Shown: piece by piece, positions 47,416 through 59,400 of the stretch
Numbering within the stretch: position 1 is the stretch's first letter
Layout: each line of letters begins with the position of its first letter
Assembly (NCBI RefSeq): GCF_949628215.1
Contig: NC_134288.1
Coordinates: 9,989,682 to 10,053,681, forward strand
Origin: Phalacrocorax aristotelis
Lineage: Eukaryota; Chordata; Aves; Suliformes; Phalacrocoracidae
Length of the DNA: 64,000 nt
Direction: 5' to 3'
Translations under genes and position numbers: made by a program
The notes under the pieces: model-generated
What the model was told of the DNA's origin: nothing
Seen by the model: only the letters and a program-made list of their open reading frames with translations
Database searches by the model: none

Positions 47416-50400
47416 GTATGCTGTTAAATGAGAAGGTGTCTTCTGGCAAATTCTGGGGTAGAAGTGTTCATCCTTTGTAGGGAACAGGACTGTTGCAATT
47501 ATGGAGACTGGCTTTAGGACAAATTTGCGGCTATTTCAAAACCAGTGTGAGGTAAACTCCTCCTCCGATTTTATTCAGTTCTTGCTTGGATAAAATATCC
47601 ATCCTGTTAAATGACAGCTATATAAATATTTTACTCCTGGCGATCTGTGGCATACATTTATGTACAGTGTAAGAAAATGTTACCACAGTATATTCAAATG
47701 TATTTTTCTGCACACTGATAGAGCCCCAGGGAGCACTCTGTGGGCACCGCTGGCCAAGGAATCATGGTACATGGGTTTGAGCTGCTCATGAGGAAACACA
47801 AGCCCATCCATGCGGTGTGGTGGGGTACCACTGGTCTTTCTTCAGAGACTTTGAGTACCAGCTGTAGTTATTGTTCAGCATAATTTGGGAAATGCTGGTA
47901 TTTGAGGAAATGGTCTCAAAAAGATGGAGAAGTCAGCTGCTTAACCAAAGTCTAGGGACTAAGAAAACTGCCATGAAATTGTACACAGACCATTTGAGGA
48001 GAATGCTTTTGCTGATCTCATAATAAATAACTTTTGACATGTTGTAACCATCCTTCCACTTTCAGTGGACTTCTTCCAGGTCCCCCTTTATAAGCCATTA
48101 GATATAAAATTAAGCATACATAGTGCTTGTGAGAGACTCTGTATGAACAGACCTGGAGGCTGAAGTCCTCTGTGTATCACGGATAAGGTATGACTCAAGC
48201 AAGCACAGATGCAGACAGTCAAGTATCCATGACTCAGTCCTTGGCCTCGCCGTTGCAATTGCATCCAAGGGAACAGTGAGGAATGCTTTGCACTGTCACT
48301 AATCGATGGCTAAAGAAAGCCAAGGCTTTCAGCTGGTGCAAGCAGATTTTTTTATTTTTCTCCATGAAAACACCTGCTTGATATTTGATAGTCTGAAATT
48401 AATTTGTCTGTCTTGCACTGGTTATGATTAACTGAACGTTGTTAAAGTGATATTATTTGGAAGTGTTTTCCAAGAGGTGCTAGTTGAGTACCCTCTACTT
48501 CCCCTTGCACACTGTCCTGTCTAGCAGCTGCATGACCACCCTGAGTATGCTTGGTGCAAGAAGACTTTGCATAAATAAGGGCATAGGTATGGTGTCTGCT
48601 CACTTAAATAACCAAGGTGTCAAATACTGGGATACGCGCAGCTACTTTCTGTTTCAGGATGTGTTACACTGTTCATTGGCAGTCAGCCGAGATGTTTTAG
48701 ATAAAGTAAGAGCATCAGTTCAGGATTTGTGCTTTGGCATGGCAGTGTTTAGGAACAAAAGCGACTAGTGCCTGGCTCTGAAAATTGATTTCTGTTTACG
48801 ATCCTTTATATTGGTACAAAGCCCTGTTGAATTTCGTAGAGCTCTGTACCAGTGTATTTTAGAACTCTGTTACTGCTGTATAATATTTTCACTTTGATGT
48901 TTTTGCCAAAAATACTAACTCCTGAACAACTTTTTAAAATCCTCACAGTTTACCATAGCTCTACGAACTTCTGGACACTTGCTCCTAGGAGTGGTGCGGA
49001 TTTACCACAGGAAAGCAAAGTACCTCTTGGCTGACTGTAGTGAAGCTTTGACAAAAATGAAGACAGCCTTTCGCCCAGGTATGTACAGAAATCTGCATTT
49101 TTTCCATCTGTGTCCTTTATAGCTCTCAACTTAAAAGTTAATTTTGGGTGTTTCTGTTAAAAACACGTTATGGATCCCAAAGGAAATTGAACTTATTGGT
49201 GCCTACTGCTGATGTGGTAGTCTGGCTTAATTTAAAGCCATTTCAGGTCTTTGACTCCTTTAAAAGAAGTAGTATCTTAAGTGGCCTTATGAGAAGAAGC
49301 TTGAAGTCAGCCTCCGTTGCTCGATAATTAATTTTAATTTCTGATGACACCAACAACATGTCTAGTAGTGTGTTAGTGCCAGATCTGACAGTGAGTTTTG
49401 AGCCTTAGCCATGTAGCCAGGGAGAAGGGAGCAGAGATGACTGGATCCTTTTCCAGTGGGCTGGACGTTTGTCATACTCAGGCACCAAATGGGGAGGCAC
49501 TGTTGCATAAAAAAAGGCTAAGAACAGGACACCAGCATTTATTCACGTGCTTTGTGACCTGGTCTGTTTACAGAATAGTGAATATCTACTCTACATTATT
49601 CTCAAGGACACCATAATGATTAGTTAGTTAATATTTGTAAACATTTTGAAATCTCTAGAAAAAACACTTAAGATAAGTATGCAGTGCTATCTATTTTGAA
49701 TAAATACTGTAGTAGCTTATAGAGGACTGTGCCACACAAAATCAAGACACAATGGTCACAATTGCAGCAAGGGAGAGTCCAACTAAATATAAAGGGGGGA
49801 AAAATCTCAGTGGAAGCGGTAAAATGCTGAAACAAGCTGTGCAGGGATGCTGTGGAATCTTCAGCAGCAGAAATAGTCCAAAGTGATCTGACTTAGAAAT
49901 TAACCCTGTTTTGAGCAAAAGGTTGGATTAGCTGACCTTCAGAAATCCCTTCTGATGCGAATTGTTCCAGGATTCTCTGATTACCAAGTATTTGCAGTCT
50001 CACTTTATAATTATTTAATACTGGAGAATAACGTTACACAGACACTGGAGAGAAAAGGAAAATGCAATAATTCATTTGAAGTGGTATGAAAGGCTCTAGG
50101 CTAAATGCCAGCTGTGAGAATCTTTCAGAGATTTAAAGTAGCTGGTCATAAACCCAAGGTATTTGCAGTATTTCAGGTCCTGTAGCAGCAGACCCTTCTG
50201 TATCTGTCTGTAAAAAAATATGGCTTCTAAATGATATGTAAACTAAGGATTTTAATTCCACTTTGGAGTCCTGTTGACAAAGTGCCTAAGCTTTACCTTT
50301 ATGTTATTTAGAATGGCAGCAGACCTTCCTGACAGGTTTATAATCTTAGTATATGTACTGGGGAGACCATTACTTTTATTTTATTGATACTTATTTTGTT

Positions 50401-53400
50401 ATGTTGTCTGTTTCTTTTAGGACTTGTTGACCTTCCAGAAGAGAACTTTGAGGCTGCTTATCAGTCCATTACATTACCTGAAGAATTTCATGATTTTGAA
50501 ACACCACTACCTGATTTAAAGTAAATGCTTCCCTAGTTTTTATTCATTATTTTAGTATTTTCAGAAGTAAAAGATATCCTTGCTGTTATCTGATGAAAAC
50601 TCAGATGGAATTGTTTTGATTTGGTAACTGAATTCTGCTAAATTCTGAGCCAGCTTTACAAGGCCACAGTCACAGGAACTGTGCTTTTGTAGAGTTTCTT
50701 GAAGTCCGTTCAATCAACAGACCTTTACAATGAAATAATGTGTTGAACTTAGACTTCAGGATTTGCTAATTTTATATTGTCTGAGTGAAGCCTGCAGACA
50801 AGTTACTGACCTCAAGAGAAGATAACAAAGTTAGTATAAATCCTGTTGTAAGACCAAGGAAGCTCTGGCTGGTAGCTCACCGTGTTGTAGTGTTCCATCG
50901 TGTAGCTGCATTTAATTTCGGCCCCATTGCTCTTTGGGGCCGGGGCATTTTATCAGCAGTAGTCAGCTTGGCTCCTGATGAAAAGCCAGCATATTTCTTT
51001 GGCTTTTCTGACACGAGTCAGTATTAATGTCGAAAAACTGATAAAAAGCAGGAGGCCAAGACATGTTTCTGATGGCTCTGGTGCCACCAAAGGTCCAGGA
51101 TAACAGACTTCCACTGCGGCCTCCCCTGTACCCTGTCATAGATACAGTTTGATGGGATCTGTAAGTGTTTAGTATTTTGTAAGCACAGCTGTGATGTAAT
51201 ACTATTTATTCAAGTACCTCAGTGTGCTAACTCTGTAAAGTGTACCTTTTCTGCCTCCCCAAAGTGTCCCTGCAGTTTGTTTTACAGATGATGGTGTTAC
51301 ACTAATTAGATGCCTTCTGTGTGACAAGTGTCTGGAATATAGAAGGGCTTGGGTTTGAACAAACTCACACAATCCCACGTTTACTGGCAAATGAGAGTGG
51401 AGAAATATGAAATATGGAAAGGAGGATGGGTGCCTCCCTCATCCTGTCTGCTGTTTCTTGAGGGGGTTGCTTGCTGAGTATACATCTGGATCATTTGTTC
51501 GTGGAGTTCCAGGTGTGGGGAGTATTTCAAAGTTCAGTTAGCTGAACGCTTTCCCCTCCCTCATGGACCTCTCCCCAGCTATTGGGCTGCTATGGATGTT
51601 TCAGGTTCAGCTTTCCCTGTACAATCTCCATGTACGCTGGAGATTGCATAGAAACTTTGGCTAGTAAAGAAGGCAGTTGCTTACTTGCTTAGAGGTATCA
51701 ATTTTAATAAACGTATAGCACCTGTTTTCCATATGCTTATTTTTAGCTTTTAGAGGAAATTCAAAGCAGTGAATTTTATTAATAAAACCTTAAATAGCTT
51801 GAATGCAGATAGCTTTGGGAAACAGTTGTTCTCTCTCCACAGAAGTGAGGATCAGCTGGGGTACTTTCAATGCTGTAGAAAACAGAAGCTGTCTTTTGGG
51901 GTTTTGTCATAAAACATCAGGATTGAAGACTGTTCAGAAACAAGTTTTCACATTCCAGCAAAATGGTGAATGGGTTTCACTTCACCCTATATTTTGTATA
52001 ATGTTTTCTTCATCAGTGCCATTGATGTTGCTGAACATTTTACCTTGAATCAGAGCAGAGCTGAAGACATCACACTTACAGAGGATTACGAAAGCAATAT
52101 ACTTCTCTGTGATAGAAACTTTGGTGAGAGAAGTTGAGAAATTAGAAATATTCCATAAGGAAAAGTGTGTTTTATGCAAAATTTTGTACAGTCTGAGTCC
52201 TTTTCACATGTGAAAAAGATAGTATTGAAAGCACATTTCTTTCATGCTTGTGCTGATTGGCCTGTCATACCATCTCATGCTTAATTTTTTGTGTACATAT
52301 TCTGCCTAAGTAATATAATATGATATCAGAGTCTGAGAATAAAATCCAACATTTTCTGCTTTTTACTGAATTAGCTATTTATTCTGTTTGAGGTATGGGA
52401 TATCTTACAATCTTTTAAATTTTAAAAATTATTTGATAAATTAGGAAATGGATAAATATGTGTTTCAAAAACTCATGCAGATGAAGCATCAGAAATTCTG
52501 TGTTTATTCAGATGAAGAACCAGATGCACTACGAAAACAGAGCTTCTTTGACAGCAGCATCTTAATGAGCAGTAACAGTCTTGTGGCTGATCACAACTCT
52601 GCGAGCGCGACTGGAGGCAATTCTGCACTGCATGAAGATGCTTGCTGTTTTGAGCACGACTGTTTTGGAGACGAGGAGGACGCTGCAGATATGATTGGTA
52701 GGGTTTGCCACAGATAAACAGAATTAGGTTCTTTCCAAATATTTTTATTCTTACAGGAAAACAAACGAGACAACATGAAAGTGATTGTTGTCAAACAAAA
52801 AATCCGTATTTTTTGTGGGTTTCATACTGCATTTTTTTCTACTTGTCACTAAATCTATGATCACTTAGACATTGCCAAGTAAAATTGTATTAAAGGAGAT
52901 ATTTCAGTTTTTTAGAATTAAAGTCATCCAACTTATACTTAATGTTTAACAATTTAATTTATATTTTCAAAGGTGAAATACTGCAGCATGTTTATCCTTA
53001 TTGCTGTAATAACAAAAGCAGCAAAGTAGCTTCTATATCTTTACTGTTTCGAGTATTTACGTAAAGCTTGATAGATTTACACCTTTTCAGCAATATCAAT
53101 GTCATAGTTTTCAAAGAAAAGGTGGAAATCTCAACATTAAGGCTAATGTTCTCCTTTTTGTACGGTTGAAGGCAGATGTATCATTGACAGCCATCCATGG
53201 AAGCTGAGCTTTTTTGTTTACACAAAATTAACGTTAAATAAGTAACATAAGTCAGGCTATTTCCTGACTACTAAGGCTTATAATGATTAAAACTAAGCAT
53301 TTTGTATTTAAGAAATCCTGTTGAGGGATGAGCAAAATGGCCTAGATAAAGACATTCTTGATATGGAGGAAGAACGTCCTTTGTCACAAGATCTGCCAGA

Positions 53401-56400
53401 GAACAGCACATCCAGTGAGTTTGCAGCATCCGTTCTTACTCTCACAAACGCTCTGTTCCTGTATTAGCACCCGAAGTTACATTCAGCTTTCTATAATACC
53501 CGGTGCCTTTCTCCGTTGTTAATGTCTTTCACTTTTTTTCTAATATACTTGATCCATTATTTTAGGTAAAATTTTATTTGACCTAGGGATGCCAGGTTTG
53601 TAAGTTGGCATTGCTTAGAAGCACTTTTATATGATCTCCTGTTGGATACGCTGTTGATCCACCCTGCTGCTTAGGCAGTGCGGTATCACTTTTGTACGGG
53701 AAAGGAAGCTGAATGGGTACACTGTAACTCTGAACTTTGCCTATGAATATTTCTGGCTTTATATTTCAGTGACAAATGGCACTTTAGTAGTCCATAAAGG
53801 TGTTGTTAGTCTTTTTTTGGTTTGATTTCAGTGAAATTAATTTTTGAAAAGTGTTTCTGGATTTTTTTTTTGTATCTTAAACCCTTATACTCCCATCACA
53901 CTGTTAGTTTAAAACTGAGTAAGCTGGAACAGCTTTAAGGGGAACAGTGGCACTTGCCCCTCCTTGCACTAGTCTTGGTACTACCTGTTCCTTTTATGTT
54001 GACAGAAATGTCCACATTGCCATGGGGTTGCCTGGAACTGGAAACAGATACATATTGAAAATAAACACTTTTTGTCAGGTGGGTTTTCCTCTGTATCAGT
54101 TCCTCAGTCCATTCCACCACCCAGTCACACCGGTTCTGCAGTCAGCAAAGGAAAGCGTGCAGTGCAGGTTGTGAACAGCAGCAGTGCCAGTTGTTACTGG
54201 TTAAAGTGACTATGAGATTATAGACAAAATCATAGTTTTCTAATTCTGACCTTTTTTGTCTGATGTAATGAGATTGAGAAGTTATTCCAGCTTGTAAACT
54301 TTCTTTTTTATTTGGGTTATTTTCTGGGTTTTCTTACAGTTGAGTCCAACTGCGCAGACACCACCATTAAGAAAGTCAGTCACCTCACGAATGAGACAAT
54401 ACTTTTCTTGAAAGGAGAAGAAGGATTTGTGCTTGAGCCAGTTGATGACACAGGTGAGAACTTGACCAGATTCTTGCTGAATATTTGGGTTACTAGGTTT
54501 GGTTTTTTTCTTGTTAGTGAAAATATTTGCAAGACACATTATTCCCGCTTTAGATTTCATCTGCTCCTGCTGTCAGAGACCTATTTTATGGGAACTGTTA
54601 TACAGAAACAATATCGAGTTATTCATCTGACCTGCCTAAATCTCTGCTTAGAGTTTCTTTCACGTACCAAATCAAGTTTTGTTGCTCTGCCATTCTGCTA
54701 CCAGTGCAATCCTGGCCTGTTCATGAGAGTTACTGAAGTTTCAGCTGAAGAACTTTTATTGCTAGTGACATATCAGTGATTTTTTTGTGTAAAATAACAA
54801 ACTTAAAACTTTCAGGCCTTTGTAAAGTTTTGTATTGTGAACTTTAAATTTAATAAGATCCAAAAAGAAAAATGTTTCATTTCTTCTGTGAGTAAATCTA
54901 AATGTCACCTATCACGTTGGTGGCTGGTAGCAAATAAACAAGTTCATGATGACACTAATATTTAGAATATTGGAATTTTCCAGCCTGTCAAAATAATATT
55001 CAGGAAGTTATGGTCATATAACCAATCCGTGTCTTTCTTTTGTATTTACTATGTACATCTTAATTAAATTGCTAAAGGATGAAACTGACAAATACAGGTA
55101 TTAATTACGAGGTACTGAAACCTGTTGAGTACATCAGCAGTTCTTGGAACAATTAACTTCCTGGTGGATTAAAGATAGCTTGTTTAGCCTTGTTGGCATA
55201 TCATGTGTTCTCATTAAGTCCTCATGTTCCCAGTTCTTTAGTACAATAGTCATATGTCTTCTGTAATTAAACATATGTGAATTTCAAGTACAAGAATACA
55301 AAGAGTATACTTTGCGAAGACTTTTGGAGAAATGGCACATGCACTTGTACTTCGATTTTCAAGTCTGTGTGAGGTTTCAGGAGGTCAGCAGCCTGTTTGT
55401 TTGTTTGGTTCACAGTGCTTTTTTTTGTGCTTAAGTGTTCTGTGAATAGACCTTATTAGATCTTTTTTTTTTTTAATACTTGTTATATTTAGCTATCACC
55501 CAGAGAAAAAAAAATAAAAGAAAGAGGAAGTTGCTTGTGGATGTAGACAAGGAGATCAGCTGCAATGCTATATACAACCAACTTAACAATTGCACGGACA
55601 TCCTTGCTCCGTTGGACCTTGCACCACCAACAAAAAAAACAATGATGTGGAAGAAATCAGGAGGCGTGGATAAACTCCTGTCCCACGCTACACAGCCTGT
55701 GGTTCATGCTGAGCTGCAAATGGTAAAGATCAATTCCTTGTAGGTTTTTCTGCCACCGTCTAGGTTACGGGACTGTTGCACATCTAGGATCTAACTGTGG
55801 GAGATTTTGCAGACTTGATTTTAGGGGAACTAGCAAACTGCAGGTGCATAGCGTTGTTGAAAGTATTGTTTTGCAGTACAGTTCAGTTGGATACCTGATG
55901 GTTGTTTGCATACTCACCACTAATTGCTTCATCAGAAAGAGCATCTGTAGAGCTCACAGCCTTCATTTCCAGCACTCCAACAAGTGAAAAATGACAAAGA
56001 ATCTTTGAGAGCTGATGTTTCATTTCACATACTGGCACCTGACTCAAGGATTGTACAGTAATACACAACTTTTTAGATTTCCGTCAATTTCTTTCCTACT
56101 TTCTACTTTGTTTTATTATTTTCTGGTTTGTTTCTGCTCTGTAATTAATGTGAGACCACATTTTTCTTCTGCATTTACTTTAAAGGTACATCGGGCTTAA
56201 ACATTACTGTTATTATTATATTGTTATTGGCTTTGAAAGATGGTATACCAATATGTTTTGTACTTTCCCAACTGGAGATAAACTTTCCAGCTGGAGAGCA
56301 GTCAGGGACTTGCCTTTCAGATTAAGAGGTTCACAATCACTCTGTCACTTTGGCTAGAAGGCTGGGCTAGACTACCCTTTCCTGTGGCCGTGGACTTTAC

Positions 56401-59400
56401 CGCTCTTTCTGCACAAGAAAGACATACTGCTTTCATGGAAATATGATCTATCAAAGCCTCTCATGTCCCCACGTAGTATCTGACAGATCATTCAAAGAAG
56501 ACTTAAGTTTAGAGCTGGTGATAAGAGAAAGAAGAGGTCAACGTGTATACAAGATGATATGGAAAGGTATAGTGTGAGCTATGTGCAGCAGCCTTATGTT
56601 AATCACAGTATTTCTTCTGTAGCTTGGAGAGATTTGGGAGGCATGGTCTGCAGGCAAACAGGGTTCAGCACAGCTTCATCACTTAAAGTCAAGGTGCAGA
56701 ATTGCAATTTGCTCTTTATGAGGACGAAACATACTCGCACACCAGTACATGGGGAGAGGAATCCACACACAGATAACTGCAGATGGTTTTTTTTTTAATT
56801 TCATCCCTCCTTACTGTCTGGCTTCAAGGAAAAATAAACCAAATTGTTTCTTAGACATTTCTTCATGAGTTCAGTGCCGAAGTTGAAGCTGCAGAAGATT
56901 ACTTTTTTAAAAAAATTGTAGGTTTTTTGAATGACTTAATTCAATTATCTAAATTCTAGATTGCAGTAACTAATATACAGCTCACATTCATACCTTTGTG
57001 TTGATGTTTGCAAATAATCTAACATTATATTCAGAAAGCAAACAAAAATAACTGTTTTCAGTTGTTTGCAAAATGCTTCAAGAGCTGCGGATATAAGATG
57101 AGAAGAAAGGGAGTACAGAGGGAGTCTGAAATGGAAGGAACAAGAAAAGATACCACAGGTAATATTTTAGATCTGATGTTGCAGAATTAGCAGTTAGAAA
57201 ATATTTTCTATTTTACATAATGTTTGAGAAACGCTTGCATGGTGTTTGTGTGCAGTATTGTACAAACCAAAGCTTGTGGCATAAGGAGGTATTGTTGGTT
57301 TCACCTTTGGTTTCTCTAAATGTCTACCAAACTCCAGATTATTTTTTTTAAAAAAAAGCTTCCCACTTATTCTGAGTTTAACCAAACTGCTCTCCAAATT
57401 TCCAAACTCATGTAAATAACTTCTATTTGTATCTTGAAGATTGTGTTTTGGTTAATATCAAGCAAGAAGAAATGTTCCATTTTAGATTTCCTGATGTATC
57501 TGCTTTCACTCCATTGCTCTGCTAGAAATATAATCTGTATGGCTGCCTCAGAAGTTGATCAAAAAACCCACCTCCTGCAAGTCCATATAGGTCAACTTTT
57601 AGAAAAGGAAAAACTCTCTTGGAAGGTTCTGCTTCTTCTGTGATCATATTGGGAATGATATTTAGTCTATATTTATTCTTTCTGGCTCAAAGATTGCTGA
57701 CCAGTGTGTGATTTTTGTTTTTCAGTATTGTTCTTTTTTAAGGGCAGTGATTCACAGTAATTTCCTCTTAAACCTTGTTCTTTTTTTATTAATACAGAGA
57801 TGCTGATAGTAGAAGAGCCAAGTCACGTGCAGGAGTCAGCTACTTCAGAGACTGAGAGAAAAATTAGAAATGATTCGTTTATCTTGACATCACAGAATAA
57901 CAGAAATGAAATTGATGATAACTGTGGTGAAACTATAGTGAGCAGTTTCCATAAATTTTAGAGACCTAAATGTATTTATTGGTTTCATTTTATGCTAGAG
58001 TTCCATTTAAAACATGTTAAGAAATTACTAATGTATGTTAGAAAAGGGTGACAGAGACAGCCAATAGAGCATTAAGTAGCTTGTGTCATGAAAGTTTATT
58101 TATAGGCATTTCAGAAGATTCTTATCATCGATTGAACTATTAATTAAAATGTCTGTTAATCAGTATAGATTACAGTCCAATCACTCAGTGTAAAGAGAAC
58201 TTTAACATGAAATATAGCCTCTTTGTACTGAAGAGATAATAATCTTTATGAAGGATAAAAATTACCTATTATCTAATAACTAAGGTAGCAGAAATTATCT
58301 ATTTCTGCTATCTTTATTTAGGATAACAAGAAAGGGGACTCTTTAGAGACTATGAGGCTCATTAAAGTTGAAAAGAATGCCACAATTGGACCTAATGGCA
58401 GCAGCAAGCGTGGGGTCTGTGCCTGAACTGAGCCCATAGGTGTAGATCCAGCTGTAGGATAAATACCACAGCAAGACAGCAAGGTCCTTTCCTATGTGAG
58501 AAAAGCCATGGTAGAGATAGCAACGATGAAATCATTTTTGGAAAACGTTCATTATAATAAATTCTTTGAGCAGAATTATGGAATTGAGAGTTACATTGTA
58601 TGCGTAAATTGTAGTGCCTATTGATCATCCTTTCTGTTCGAACAGCAGGGTGGAACGGCCTTGTCTGAGAGCTCCTCACTGGCAAACAACTCACTGGGCC
58701 CAGAAGCTGAAATACAGCAAGCTGAGCTAAATGTACGTGTACCTGAGGCTGACACCTCTGGCTTATTTCAGGATAGAACTGTGTTCTTTCTCAGAAATAT
58801 TTTTTTTAAAAGTGATGACATCAGGAACTTACAATAATTTTTTATGTACTAACATCATCTTTAGTACATTTTTTCCCAGTCAAATACTTTAATAGCTTGA
58901 TAACCAGGGATAACTGTATTCCAGTGTTCAAAGGCTGTATCCTGTGAGGGAGACAGCTTCCTGTAAGAAGGAAAAAGTTTCTGAACTTCTTGGATATGAG
59001 GATACTCAGACTTTCTGAAACAAGGGCAGGCTTCTCCTGTCTACTTCAGAGGTTAAGCCCAAAATTTAAAGCCAAATTTTTGAACATCCTTTTTGGCCCC
59101 TGACCAGTACAAACACTGTCAGAATCCCAGTTGCGTGGAACAATATCTTGTTGTGAAGCTGCCTCCCCAAGGCTCACCAGGACTGCTCTCATAGTACCTA
59201 ATGTGTTGTTGCACGTGATCCGTCTCTTTGTAGTGGAAAGAACTTAGCATTCTTTTCTCTGTTTCACAAAGCCTAGTGCAACTGCAGAAGTGTCATAGGT
59301 CCCAGTTACCCTGAGCATGGCTATCAAAATGCACACCTCCAAGTGGATTTTCAATTAGGCTAGAACTCTTCTCCTTTTTATCACCATGGTGTGCAACATT

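Noticed and set aside
50785-51027. An 80-codon open frame in a RAD21L1 intron
   Set aside because: No similarity recognised, no splice sites that fit the gene phases, and length within chance expectation.
56280-56420. A second CR1 fragment
   Set aside because: Only one short resemblance (GGCTGGGCTAGACTACCC) was seen, with no ordered flanking matches.
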